Positions 20,344 to 30,102 are shown, counted from the first letter of the stretch. The stretch: 64,000 nt of DNA from an uncultured Clostridia bacterium (GCA_945919375.1 CAMEJD010000003.1:41639-105638); one strand, 5' to 3'. The notes: generated from the letters alone by a model not told the origin. Numbers and translations: made by a program.

Positions 20344-20397
20344 GACTTAAACACCAAATAGTGAATCCTTGCATAATATGATGTAAGGAGAGATGTT

Positions 20398-20478
20398 ATG
20401 AAAATAATATGTGTAAAAGCCCCAAAGTTTTTATCTTGTTTTTTAAAACTTATTTGCAAAAGGATAATAATTAAATAA
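20398..20478 (+). CDS. spoVM: Stage V sporulation protein M (26 aa)
   Basis: MKIICVKAPKFLSCFLKLICKRIIIK*; exactly 26 aa with the K-x-PKFL core, RBS taaggagag, positioned rpe-spoVM-rpmB as in other Bacillota. Not in the ORF track. Confidence 0.88.
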   Translation: MKIICVKAPKFLSCFLKLICKRIIIK

Positions 20479-20486
20479 ACTTACAT

Positions 20487-20519
20487 AAAAAAATCACCAA
20501 GAATCTTGGTGAATTTTTT
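20487..20519. terminator. Bidirectional terminator between spoVM and rpmB
   Basis: TCACCAAG-AAT-CTTGGTGA flanked by A- and T-tracts. Confidence 0.85.
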
Positions 20520-20534
20520 AATGATAAATTGCAA

Positions 20535-20717
20535 TTACGCTTTTTTTGCAGTTTTAATGCATTTTGTACATGCTTTAACTGTTTTTTCTTTGCCATCAAC
20601 AACCATTGTTGTTTTTTGAAGATTAACTTCATAAGTGCGATTTGATTTTCTATTACTATGGCTTACATTATGTCCACCCATTTTTCCTTTTCCGCAAACT
20701 TCACATACTCTGCTCAT
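20535..20717 (-). CDS. rpmB: 50S ribosomal protein L28
   Basis: MSRVCEVCGKGKMGGHNVSHSNRKSNRTYEVNLQ; CxxC pairs. Confidence 0.96.
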   Translation of the reverse strand: MSRVCEVCGKGKMGGHNVSHSNRKSNRTYEVNLQKTTMVVDGKEKTVKACTKCIKTAKKA

Positions 20718-20879
20718 AATTTCCTCCGTAACTTTTTTATTAACACAAAGATACTAACATTTTTTTTAAAACAAATCAAGAGATTTAATAGAAATTTTGA
20801 AAAATTGTAAAAAATACTTGAAGTATTTGTATTTTTATAGTATATTAGTTGTGCGAATTTATCAATTTAGGAGGGAATT

Positions 20880-21230
20880 ATGGCAGTTGAAACAAATAAC
20901 TTCTATGGAAAGATAACAATTTCAAACGATGCTATTGCGGCAGTCGCTGGTTTTGCTACACTTGATTCCTACGGTGTTGTTGATTTGGTTACCAAAAGTC
21001 TTAAAGACGGAATTCGTGAATTACTTGTAAAACAACCTTATTCAAAGGGAATAAGAATTTCAAATATAGATAATAGGATATTTATCGACATATACTGTAT
21101 CTTAAAATACGGGATCTCTGTCAGTGCAGTTGCTGAAAGTTTAAAAAAGACAATAAAATACAGAGTTGAAGATTTTACTGGAATGATAGTTGATACAGTC
21201 AATATTCATGTTGTCGGTGTAAGAGTTTAG
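20880..21230 (+). CDS. Asp23/Gls24 family envelope stress response protein
   Basis: ISNDAIAAVAGFATLDSYGVVDLV...INIHVVGVRV-type family; upstream of the DAK-phosphatase gene. Confidence 0.9.
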   Translation: MAVETNNFYGKITISNDAIAAVAGFATLDSYGVVDLVTKSLKDGIRELLVKQPYSKGIRISNIDNRIFIDIYCILKYGISVSAVAESLKKTIKYRVEDFTGMIVDTVNIHVVGVRV

Positions 21231-21238
21231 GAGAATAT

Positions 21239-22876
21239 ATGCAAAAGGCAATAAATGGGGCAACCTTTAGGAAAATGATTATCGGGGGTGTTTCACTTCT
21301 CGATCAAAATAAACAATATGTGGATTCACTTAATGTGTTTCCAGTTCCGGATGGGGACACTGGTACAAATATGTTCCTTACAATGAAGTCTGCAGGAAAT
21401 GAAGTTAATAACTGTCCAGATAACTCAATGGCAAATCTTTGTGAAGCATTTGCAAAGGGTGCACTTCGTGGGGCAAGAGGTAACTCAGGTGTTATCACTT
21501 CTCAAATTATAAAGGGTATGACTTCTGTACTTGGTGGTGTTGAAACAATTACAACAAAAAATTTTGCAAAAGCAATGGTAGAAGGAAGCAAAGTCGCTTA
21601 CAAAGCGGTTACAAAACCAAAGGAAGGAACAATACTTACTGTTATAAGGGTAATGAGTGAGCAAGCAACTGAAATTTCAAAAAAGGTATCTGACCTTGAA
21701 GAATTTTTGCGTTTAGTTTTGGAAAAGGGTGAAGATATTCTTCAACAAACTCCAGAAATGTTGCCCGTATTAAAAAAGGCAGGTGTTGTTGATAGTGGTG
21801 GAAGAGGACTTATTGTTATCTTTACAGGGTTCTACAAAGCACTTATTGGCGAAGAAAACTTTACAACAGTTTTTGATGATGGACAACCAATTCAAACTGC
21901 TGATGATGTAATTGCAGATATTAACAACTTGGCTGATATTGAATTTGGTTATTGCACTGAATATATGATAATCAATATGAACAAAAAGACAACAGAAGCC
22001 GATATTGATAAATTAAGAGAAAAACTTATGTCAATTGGTGACAGTGTCCTTTGTATTGGAGATTTACTTTTGGTTAAAGTCCATGTTCACACAAACCAAC
22101 CAAACTTGGCACTTGGTTATGCTTTGGAACTTGGCGAATTATATAACCTTAAGATAGAAAATATGCGTGAACAAAACAGGGAACTAAAGAAAAAGGCAAA
22201 TCGCAAAAATGTTGAATTAAAAGAACTTGGAATGGTTAGTGTCGCTCCGGGAAAAGGCATTGCAGACCTTATGAAAGACCTTATGATTGATGAAATAATC
22301 CAAGGTGGGCAAACAATGAACCCAAGTGCTGCCGATATTGCTAATGCAGTAGACAAAGTTCCTGCAAAAACAGTTTATGTGTTCCCAAACAACAAAAATA
22401 TAATTCTTTCTGCCGAACAAGCAAAGGGACTTACAACAAAGAACCTTATTGTTATACCAACAAGAAGCATTCCAGAAGGAATAAATGCATCTTTAGCATT
22501 TAATCCTGATGCATCTGTTGAAGAAAATACAGAAAATCTTACGAATGCATTTACAAATGTAAAAAGTGCGTCAGTTACTTATGCCGTAAGGTCAACACAT
22601 GTTGATGGATTTGATTTGTCTGTTGGTGAAATAATTGGACTTGACGACAAGTCAATTTTGGCAAAAGGCAATTTGGTTAATCCAACAACAGAAGATTTGA
22701 TCGCGAAAATGATTGATGATAGTGTCATCAATTTAACATTGTTCTATGGCGAAGATGTAAAACAAGAAGATGCAGAAGCTTTGCGTGACACACTTTCACA
22801 AAAATATCCAAATTGTGAAGTGACAATCATTGACGGTGGGCAACCAGTTTACTATTATATTATTTCTATGGAATAA
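21239..22876 (+). CDS. DAK2 domain / fatty acid kinase FakA-like protein (YloV)
   Basis: NVFPVPDGDTGTNMFLTMKSA; GARGNSGVITSQIIKG. Confidence 0.93.
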   Translation: MQKAINGATFRKMIIGGVSLLDQNKQYVDSLNVFPVPDGDTGTNMFLTMKSAGNEVNNCPDNSMANLCEAFAKGALRGARGNSGVITSQIIKGMTSVLGGVETITTKNFAKAMVEGSKVAYKAVTKPKEGTILTVIRVMSEQATEISKKVSDLEEFLRLVLEKGEDILQQTPEMLPVLKKAGVVDSGGRGLIVIFTGFYKALIGEENFTTVFDDGQPIQTADDVIADINNLADIEFGYCTEYMIINMNKKTTEADIDKLREKLMSIGDSVLCIGDLLLVKVHVHTNQPNLALGYALELGELYNLKIENMREQNRELKKKANRKNVELKELGMVSVAPGKGIADLMKDLMIDEIIQGGQTMNPSAADIANAVDKVPAKTVYVFPNNKNIILSAEQAKGLTTKNLIVIPTRSIPEGINASLAFNPDASVEENTENLTNAFTNVKSASVTYAVRSTHVDGFDLSVGEIIGLDDKSILAKGNLVNPTTEDLIAKMIDDSVINLTLFYGEDVKQEDAEALRDTLSQKYPNCEVTIIDGGQPVYYYIISME

Positions 22877-22887
22877 ATTTTTGATTT

Positions 22888-22919
22888 TAAAACTCCAAAG
22901 ACAAACTTTGGAGTTTTTT
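22888..22919 (+). terminator. Intrinsic terminator
   Basis: AAAACTCCAAAG-acaaa-CTTTGGAGTTTTTT. Confidence 0.88.
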
Positions 22920-22966
22920 CTTTTAAATGCTTGATTTATTGCAATATATTATGATATAGTATTATG

Positions 22967-23095
22967 TCAATTCATTGGCAAATTAACACTCAGTTGAAAA
23001 TTTATGTTGCCGTTGCCTTAAATTTTGACCAACTAAGGTTGCACATAGAGTTTTAAAACACTGGGGAAGACTAAAAACAAGGAGGATAAAAATTT
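22967..23095 (+). promoter_or_regulatory. rpsB 5' leader (candidate structured leader)
   Basis: About 130 nt between a TTGATT-18-TATAGT promoter (22931-22960) and rpsB, with GCCTTA/TAAGG and CAAC/GTTG pairing segments. Confidence 0.4.
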
Positions 23096-23989
23096 ATGTC
23101 AGTTATTTCAATGAAACAACTTCTAGAAGCAGGCGTACATTTTGGTCACCAAACAAGAAAATGGAATCCAAAAATGGCAAAATACATTTTTACTGCAAGA
23201 AATGATATTCATATCATCAATCTAGAAGAAACATCTGAACTCATCGACAAGGCTTACGCTTTTGTAAGAGATGTTGTTGCGTCAGGTAAATCGGTATTGT
23301 TCGTAGGAACAAAAAAACAAGCTCAAGAAGCAGTTAAGGAAGAAGCAGAAAGATGTGGTATGTACTATGTCAACAACCGTTGGCTTGGTGGTTGTCTTAC
23401 AAACTTCAAAACAATTAGAAACAGAATTGAAAGATTAAACAAACTTAACCAAATGGAAAAAGTTGGAGAATTTAATCTTCTTCCTAAGAAAGAAGTTGCA
23501 ATCTTAAAACATGAAAGAGAAAAACTTGAAGCAAACCTTGGCGGAATCAAAGATATGAGAGAAATGCCAGGTGTGATCTTTGTTGTTGATTCAAACAAAG
23601 AACATATTTGTGTAAAGGAAGCAAAAGCTCTTGGTATTCCAGTTGTCGGACTTATCGACACAAACTGTGATCCATCAGGCATTGACTATGTAATTCCAGG
23701 AAATGACGATGCAATTAGATCAGTAAAACTTATTGCTGGTGCAATCGCAGATGCAGTTATTGAAGCAAGAGAGGGTGTTTCACTTAATAAGGATGAAAAT
23801 GCTGATGACGAAGAAGCATTTGATATGAATGCTGTTTTGGCAGATGTTAAGGAACCTGAAGTAAAGGAAGAAGACGAAGCGAAACCTGTAAAAAAAGCAA
23901 GAGCAAAAAAAGCAAAAACTACAGAATCAAAGGTTGAAAAATCTGAAGAAACAAATGTAGAAGAAAAGACTGAAAAAGAAGGAGAATAA
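23096..23989 (+). CDS. rpsB: 30S ribosomal protein S2, with charged Lys/Glu-rich C-terminal extension
   Basis: [36 protein letters not shown]; next to tsf. Confidence 0.97.
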   Translation: MSVISMKQLLEAGVHFGHQTRKWNPKMAKYIFTARNDIHIINLEETSELIDKAYAFVRDVVASGKSVLFVGTKKQAQEAVKEEAERCGMYYVNNRWLGGCLTNFKTIRNRIERLNKLNQMEKVGEFNLLPKKEVAILKHEREKLEANLGGIKDMREMPGVIFVVDSNKEHICVKEAKALGIPVVGLIDTNCDPSGIDYVIPGNDDAIRSVKLIAGAIADAVIEAREGVSLNKDENADDEEAFDMNAVLADVKEPEVKEEDEAKPVKKARAKKAKTTESKVEKSEETNVEEKTEKEGE

Positions 23990-23993
23990 TTAG

Positions 23994-24611
23994 ATGTTTA
24001 CTGCACAAGATGTTGTAAAACTTCGTACAAGCACAGGTGCTGGTATGATGGATTGTAAAAGAGCTCTTGAAGCAAGTGATGGTGACTTTGATAAAGCCGT
24101 TATTTGGTTAAGAGAAAAGGGAATCGCAGCTGCTGCAAAGAAGGCAGATAGAATTGCTGGAGAAGGTGCTGTTGGTTCATATATCCATATGGGTGGAAAG
24201 ATTGGTGTTTTGGTTGAAATTAACTGTGAAACAGACTTTGTTGCAAGAAGTGCTCAATTCCAAACATTATTGAAAGATGTTGCAATGCAAATTGCTGCCG
24301 CAAATCCAAAATATGTTACAATTGAAGAAGTTCCTGCAGAAGAAGTTGAAAAAGAAAAAGAAGTTTTGACTGCACAATCTTTGAATGAAGGAAAGCCTGC
24401 AAATGTTGTAGAAAAAATGGTTGAAGGAAGAATTCACAAGTTCTACAAAGAAATTTGTTTGCTTGAACAAGATTTTGTAAAAGACCCTTCAAAAACAGTT
24501 AAAGAAGTTGTTAATGAAGCAATTTTGGCTATTGGAGAAAAAATCAATATAAGAAGATTTACTCGTTACGAAATGGGTGAAGGTCTTGAAAAAAGAGATT
24601 GGACAAAATAG
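23994..24611 (+). CDS. tsf: Elongation factor Ts
   Basis: [37 protein letters not shown]. Confidence 0.97.
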   Translation: MFTAQDVVKLRTSTGAGMMDCKRALEASDGDFDKAVIWLREKGIAAAAKKADRIAGEGAVGSYIHMGGKIGVLVEINCETDFVARSAQFQTLLKDVAMQIAAANPKYVTIEEVPAEEVEKEKEVLTAQSLNEGKPANVVEKMVEGRIHKFYKEICLLEQDFVKDPSKTVKEVVNEAILAIGEKINIRRFTRYEMGEGLEKRDWTK

Positions 24612-24624
24612 TTTAATAAAAATA

Positions 24625-24668
24625 GGCTATAAAGAAGTTACTATAATTTCTTTATAGTCTTATTTTTT
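24625..24668 (+). terminator. Intrinsic terminator after tsf
   Basis: GGCTATAAAGAA...TTCTTTATAGTC plus T-rich tail. Confidence 0.8.
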
Positions 24669-24732
24669 ATTGTTTTTTGTTTGATTTAGTTTTAATTTTA
24701 TAGTAATATAAAATAGTGTTAAAGGAGAATTT

Positions 24733-25305
24733 ATGCAAGACGTAGAAATGGTAAAAAGTGTTAAAGCCGATTATGAACAAGATTTAAAAAAGGCAATAGA
24801 CCACTTAATATCTGAATATCAAGTAATAAGAGCAGGCAGAGCAAATCCACATATTTTGGACAAAGTAAGCGTAGAATATTATGGGGTTCCAACTCCATTG
24901 AATCAAATGGCAAACATTTCTGTTCAAGAAGCAAGAGTGCTTGCAATCAATGTTTGGGATCAATCTCAACTTAAAGCAGTAACAAAAGCATTGCAAGAAG
25001 CCGACCTTGGGGTTAATCCAAGTGATGATGGCAGAGTTATTCGACTTGTTTTTCCTGCACTTACAGAAGAAAGAAGAAAAGAAATTGTAAAACAAGTAAA
25101 AAAACTTTGTGAAGAAACAAAAGTTGCTTTAAGAAATGCTCGTAGAGATTGTTTGGATATGTACAAACAAATGAAAAAAGACAACGAAATTAGTGAAGAT
25201 GAATATGCAAATCTTGAGGAAGAAGTACAAAAAATTCAAGATAAGTATATTGCTATGTGCGATGAAGAAAGTGCAAACAAAGAAAAGGAAGTTATGGAAA
25301 TCTAA
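24733..25305 (+). CDS. frr: Ribosome recycling factor
   Basis: IRAGRANPHILDKVSVEYYGVPTPLNQMANISVQEARVL. Confidence 0.96.
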   Translation: MQDVEMVKSVKADYEQDLKKAIDHLISEYQVIRAGRANPHILDKVSVEYYGVPTPLNQMANISVQEARVLAINVWDQSQLKAVTKALQEADLGVNPSDDGRVIRLVFPALTEERRKEIVKQVKKLCEETKVALRNARRDCLDMYKQMKKDNEISEDEYANLEEEVQKIQDKYIAMCDEESANKEKEVMEI

Positions 25306-25496
25306 TGAAGGACTATATTGGACAAAGGCTTGAAGATGTCGAAAAAGATTTAGATAACCAAAAAATTTCTTATAAAGTTGTTGAAAATAATCATAATGTT
25401 GATGGAGATGTAACATTAGTTACAAATCAAACGATATTACAAGACAAAACAGTCCTATTGACTGTAGGGAAATTCTTATTTAAGTTAAAGGACTGA
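25305..25496 (+). CDS. Small single PASTA-like domain protein
   Basis: YIGQRLEDVEKDLDNQKISYKVVENN...LVTNQTILQDKTVLLTVGKF resembles one PASTA repeat; start overlaps the frr stop. Confidence 0.6.
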   Translation: MKDYIGQRLEDVEKDLDNQKISYKVVENNHNVDGDVTLVTNQTILQDKTVLLTVGKFLFKLKD

Positions 25497-25501
25497 TTAC
25501 T

Positions 25502-26218
25502 ATGCAAAAAAAGATAGACCCCCACAATTTGCCAAAACATATTGCAATAATTATGGATGGGAATGGTAGATGGGCAAAAAAACGATTGTTACCAAGGCTT
25601 GCAGGTCACAAAGCGGGCGTTGATGCTTTAAAAAGAGTAACAAAGGCAGGAAGAGAGCTTGGCATAAAAGTTATGTCTTTTTTTGCATTCTCCACAGAGA
25701 ATTGGCAAAGAGATAAAGAAGAAGTTTATGGTATTTTTGATTTGATACTAAATCATTTAAAAGAAAATTATCAAAGGTTCATTGCTGACAATGTAAGGAT
25801 TCAAACGATGGGTGATATAAAAAGATTGCCAAAAGAATTATATGAATTGCTTATTGATGTTACCGAAAAAACCAAACATAACACCGATTTTGTTGTAAAT
25901 ATTGGGTTAAGCTATGGTGGAAGGGATGAAATTGCTTATGCCTGTAATAATTTGATAAAAAAGGGCAAAACTTTTGTAACTGCTGATGATATTGCAAGCG
26001 AACTATACACAAAAGACTTGCCATATCCCGATTTAATTATAAGAACAAGTGGTGAACAAAGGTTAAGTAATTTTATGCTATTTCAGTCTGCATATAGTGA
26101 ATTGTATTTTCCAAAAATTCATTGGCCAGATTTTGATAAAAAACAACTTGAAAAGGCAATAATAGAATATCAATCCAGAGATAGACGCTTTGGAAAAATA
26201 AAACAGGAGAAAAAATAA
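25502..26218 (+). CDS. uppS: Undecaprenyl diphosphate synthase / isoprenyl transferase
   Basis: HIAIIMDGNGRWAKKRLLPRLAGHKAG; RTSGEQRLSNFMLFQSAYSELYF. Confidence 0.96.
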   Translation: MQKKIDPHNLPKHIAIIMDGNGRWAKKRLLPRLAGHKAGVDALKRVTKAGRELGIKVMSFFAFSTENWQRDKEEVYGIFDLILNHLKENYQRFIADNVRIQTMGDIKRLPKELYELLIDVTEKTKHNTDFVVNIGLSYGGRDEIAYACNNLIKKGKTFVTADDIASELYTKDLPYPDLIIRTSGEQRLSNFMLFQSAYSELYFPKIHWPDFDKKQLEKAIIEYQSRDRRFGKIKQEKK

Positions 26219-27168
26219 TGAAACAAAGAATAATAACAGGTGCAATGATTTTGGCAGTGTTAATATTGGTGCTATTTGCAAGAAATATATCAACATATAT
26301 TTTTGATGCATTTGTTGTGATATTGGCAACTATAGGGGCATATGAAATGACTAATTTGCTGGCAAAATCAAATATGTATAATAATAAATATGTGCCTATA
26401 TTTTATCCAATTTTTGCATATGCAATTTATATTTTATGCATTAGTTTGGATTTAAAATGGTATATGATACTTTTAATAGAATTGTCAATATTAATCTTAA
26501 TAGCAGGGTTGCTTGCTTTGTTTGGAATAACATTTACCAAAAGGACTAATAATGAAATCAAAACAAGAAACTTAAAGATAAGGTCAGATACGTTTTCAAT
26601 TTTCAAGGCATTGCACACACTTTTTGCTTGTCTATATCCAACAGTATTGATTTTTGGGTTAATTCTTATTAACAATTTCGGAACTGCAAGTTACGTGTTT
26701 GTAAAATCAAAAGAATACTTAACTCTTTTTGCCACATTTGGTCTTGTTATAACTTTTGTTATACCAATTTTTACTGATACTTTCGCATATCTTACAGGTT
26801 CTCTAATAAGAGGGAAAAAATTATGTCCAAACATAAGTCCCAATAAAACAATCTCTGGGGCAATTGGTGGTTTGTTGTGGGGTGGTGCATCTGCAGTGGT
26901 AGCATTTTTAATATTCAACTCAGTACCAAAGTATGCGGAAATGTTTGCTGATTTTGGTGCACAATTTTGGCATTTTATTATAATTGGTCTGATTGCTTCG
27001 GTTCTATGCCAATTGGGTGATTTGTTTGAAAGCAAATTAAAACGTAACGCAAATGTTAAGGATAGTGGAAATTTACTTCCGGGGCATGGCGGGATTTTGG
27101 ATAGAATTGATAGCCACTTATTCTGTGCTCCAGCAATATTTTTTGCATTATTGATATTTATAGCATAA
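26218..27168 (+). CDS. cdsA: Phosphatidate cytidylyltransferase
   Basis: SPNKTISGAIGG, QLGDLFESKLKRNANVKDSGNLLPGHGGILDRIDS. Confidence 0.95.
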   Translation: MKQRIITGAMILAVLILVLFARNISTYIFDAFVVILATIGAYEMTNLLAKSNMYNNKYVPIFYPIFAYAIYILCISLDLKWYMILLIELSILILIAGLLALFGITFTKRTNNEIKTRNLKIRSDTFSIFKALHTLFACLYPTVLIFGLILINNFGTASYVFVKSKEYLTLFATFGLVITFVIPIFTDTFAYLTGSLIRGKKLCPNISPNKTISGAIGGLLWGGASAVVAFLIFNSVPKYAEMFADFGAQFWHFIIIGLIASVLCQLGDLFESKLKRNANVKDSGNLLPGHGGILDRIDSHLFCAPAIFFALLIFIA

Positions 27169-27184
27169 ATTAAAGGGAGATTTT

Positions 27185-28441
27185 ATGAATATGATTCTTG
27201 CTTCTGGAATGGAAGTATTTACAACAATTTTGTATGTAATTTTGGCAATTGCCGTTCTTCTCTTGATGGTTCTAATTCATGAATTTGGACATTACGTTGT
27301 TGGAAGAATGTTGGGGTTTAAAATTACTGAGTTTTCTGTTGGTTTTGGAAAGGCAATTTTTCAGCGAAAAAATAAGCGCGGGGAACTTATTTCCTTAAGA
27401 ATTTTTCCACTTGGCGGTTATTGTGCTTTTGCAGGTGAAGATGATGAAGATGTAGATAGTGGCAATAAAAAAGATGATAACGACCCAAAAAACGAAAAAG
27501 AACAAAGCGAGAAAGAAAAGTTAAATGCTCCAAAAACTGATGACAAAAAAGAAAGGGCAATTGAGTTAGACAAAAACAATGAACCTAAAAAAAATACAGA
27601 TTTATTATTTAATGAACAAAAACCATGGAAAAGGCTTTTAGTTTATGGCGCTGGTGTATTCTTTAACTTTTTAAGTGCAATAATTTTCTCATTTATACTC
27701 TTGGTGTCGTTTGGTTATGATATTCCACAAGTAAAAGCGGTTGATAACACAAAAGTAGAATATATTGGAAGTGAGGTATTGCAAGAAGGTGATGTCATTT
27801 GGAAAGTAAATGGCGAAAAAATTAGTTTTGCCTTTTCGGGGACTATTTCTCAACTTATCTCAAAACCATTTAATGAAAATAGTGAACTAACTGAAAGTGA
27901 TATTATCCTTTCTGTTAATCGTGATGGACATATGGTTGATGTAACGATAAAAGTGAAAAAAGTTACAGAACCCATTGATGGGAAAGAAACAACGAAATTG
28001 CAAACGGGGTTTGAAACAAAAGCCTATATACATTCGTTTTGGGATGCACTTGGTAGATGTTTTGAACTTGCATTTGGCTTTGGTTGGGTAATACTCAAAG
28101 GGTTCTGGCAAATCATCACTGGTCAAGTTGGATTTACTCAACTTGGTGGTCCTATATCAACAATTGGTATGATAACGACAATATCTCAAAGCGGTTGGGT
28201 AAATTTCTTTATTTTGCTCCCATTACTCGCTGCAAACCTTGCAGTATTCAATTTCTTACCAATACCATCTCTTGATGGATTTCATGCATTGTTCACATTG
28301 CTTGAATGGATTTTTAGAAAACCAATTGTCAGCAGAAAAGTGGAGGGTTATATAAACTTCTATGGACTGCTTGCTTTGCTTTTGCTAGTTGTTGTTGCAG
28401 ATATTGTTCATATATCGGTCGTAGGGTTTCCAAAACTTTAA
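27185..28441 (+). CDS. rseP: RIP (site-2) metalloprotease RseP-like with charged insertion
   Basis: LIHEFGHYVVGRMLGFKITEFSVGFG (HExxH); PDZ region; NFLPIPSLDGFHALFTLLE. Confidence 0.92.
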   Translation: MNMILASGMEVFTTILYVILAIAVLLLMVLIHEFGHYVVGRMLGFKITEFSVGFGKAIFQRKNKRGELISLRIFPLGGYCAFAGEDDEDVDSGNKKDDNDPKNEKEQSEKEKLNAPKTDDKKERAIELDKNNEPKKNTDLLFNEQKPWKRLLVYGAGVFFNFLSAIIFSFILLVSFGYDIPQVKAVDNTKVEYIGSEVLQEGDVIWKVNGEKISFAFSGTISQLISKPFNENSELTESDIILSVNRDGHMVDVTIKVKKVTEPIDGKETTKLQTGFETKAYIHSFWDALGRCFELAFGFGWVILKGFWQIITGQVGFTQLGGPISTIGMITTISQSGWVNFFILLPLLAANLAVFNFLPIPSLDGFHALFTLLEWIFRKPIVSRKVEGYINFYGLLALLLLVVVADIVHISVVGFPKL

Positions 28442-28452
28442 GATAAAAAATT

Positions 28453-30054
28453 ATGGAATTTTTAGATGAATTAAACAAACAATTTAATAATAAGTATGAT
28501 TATTTAAGAGTGTTAAGAGTTGATTATAACACTCTTTTGTCATTTGTTGAAATAGACTTTTTGTATCCTGAAAATGTACAAGATTTAACCGATGAAGATA
28601 AAACAAATATTACAAAATTTTTGACAAATTTGTTAAAGTTGAATGCCGAACTAAAATTAAAATTTAGAAAAAGTTATTTGGATGATAATCTAATAAAAAA
28701 AGATTTGCAAAATTATCTAAAAACAACATATTCATCAATGATGGTATATTTTTCAACTGAAGATATGTTGATTGCAAGAGTAAATGATACAATATGTGTT
28801 AATATTAAATTGCTTAAAAACATTTATGATTACTTTATTTCAAATAATGTAAAGGAGTCTATTCTTGAACACCTAAACAGTGATTTTATTGGCAATTTTA
28901 CTATCAATTTTGAGCAAAAAAAAGGTCAAGAAATAAATAGTGATGGACTTATTGAAAGAGAAGAAAAATTTATAAACGAACTTCCAAAGCAAAAACCAAT
29001 TGAAAGATATGAAGTTTTTGAACCTGAGATGTTTATTGGTCATGAAATAACACCTATGCCCGAACCAATAAAAAATCAAAAAGATACAAGGGAATCGGTT
29101 ATTTTGGCTGGAAAAATATCCAATCTTGTAACCAAGACATATATTTCAAGAAGAGCAAAAGCAATTGGTTCAACTGAACCAAGTTATTATTTTTCTTTTA
29201 CCTTAACTGACCATACTGGCGATATCAATATGGTATATTTTTCAAACAAAACTACATACAAAAAAGCAGTTAATTTGAAAGATGGAGATAGTATATTGGT
29301 AATTGGCAATGTAAAACATGAATATAACAAAACATCAGTCGTTGTTAAAGATATTTCTTTTTGCACTATAATTCCACCAAAAGAAAAACCAAAGTTAAAG
29401 GTAAAGGAAGATGAAATGCCAGTTATTGAAGAAAAACACGATTATATTAAAACAATTAAGGATTATAAATGCGTATTTCCAACACCTTATATTGCAGAAA
29501 CACAAGAAAACTTATTTGATGTTAAGCCAACATATGATGATGAGATATATAAGCATGAATATGTTGTTTTTGACTGTGAAACAACGGGTCTTGATTGCAG
29601 ACTTAATGAAATAATTGAAATTGGCGCTGTTAAAATTAAAGATGGACTTATAAAGGATCAATTTCAAACATTTATACATCCAACTGAAAGCATTCCGGAA
29701 GAAATTACAAGACTTACTTCAATTACAAATGAAATGGTTGAGAATGCACCTTGTTCAAATGATGCAATACTTGATTTTTACAAGTTTTGTGAAGGATGTA
29801 TCTTGGTTGGATATAATGTTGCGTTTGATATCGGTTTTGTAAAAATGGCAGGGCAAAAGGCAAATGTTTTATTTGACCATGATTCAATTGATGTTATGGT
29901 TATGGCAAAAAAACAACTATTTTTGTCAAAATATAGATTATCGAATGTAGTTGATGCATTGAACATAACGCTAAATAATGCACACAGAGCGATTTTTGAT
30001 GCAACAGCAACAGCATATGCTTTTTTAAAATTAAGCGAAAAGAAGAAAAGTTAA
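28453..30054 (+). CDS. PolC N-terminal/OB/DEDDh exonuclease protein lacking PHP and polymerase domains
   Basis: OB-like SVILAGKISNLVTK...YYFSFTLTDHTGDINMVYFSNK; Exo motifs VVFDCETTGLD, VGYNVAFDIGFV, NAHRAIFDA; located at the usual polC locus (rseP-polC-rimP-nusA); stops at 533 aa. Confidence 0.85.
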   Translation: MEFLDELNKQFNNKYDYLRVLRVDYNTLLSFVEIDFLYPENVQDLTDEDKTNITKFLTNLLKLNAELKLKFRKSYLDDNLIKKDLQNYLKTTYSSMMVYFSTEDMLIARVNDTICVNIKLLKNIYDYFISNNVKESILEHLNSDFIGNFTINFEQKKGQEINSDGLIEREEKFINELPKQKPIERYEVFEPEMFIGHEITPMPEPIKNQKDTRESVILAGKISNLVTKTYISRRAKAIGSTEPSYYFSFTLTDHTGDINMVYFSNKTTYKKAVNLKDGDSILVIGNVKHEYNKTSVVVKDISFCTIIPPKEKPKLKVKEDEMPVIEEKHDYIKTIKDYKCVFPTPYIAETQENLFDVKPTYDDEIYKHEYVVFDCETTGLDCRLNEIIEIGAVKIKDGLIKDQFQTFIHPTESIPEEITRLTSITNEMVENAPCSNDAILDFYKFCEGCILVGYNVAFDIGFVKMAGQKANVLFDHDSIDVMVMAKKQLFLSKYRLSNVVDALNITLNNAHRAIFDATATAYAFLKLSEKKKS

Positions 30055-30067
30055 TTTAAAAAATTGG

Positions 30068-30096
30068 TTGCAATTATTATATTTCTATGGTATAAT
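30068..30096 (+). promoter_or_regulatory. Promoter TTGCAA-17-TATAAT of the rimP-nusA-infB operon
   Basis: -35 at 30068-30073, -10 at 30091-30096. Confidence 0.8.
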
Positions 30097-30102
30097 TCAG
30101 TT

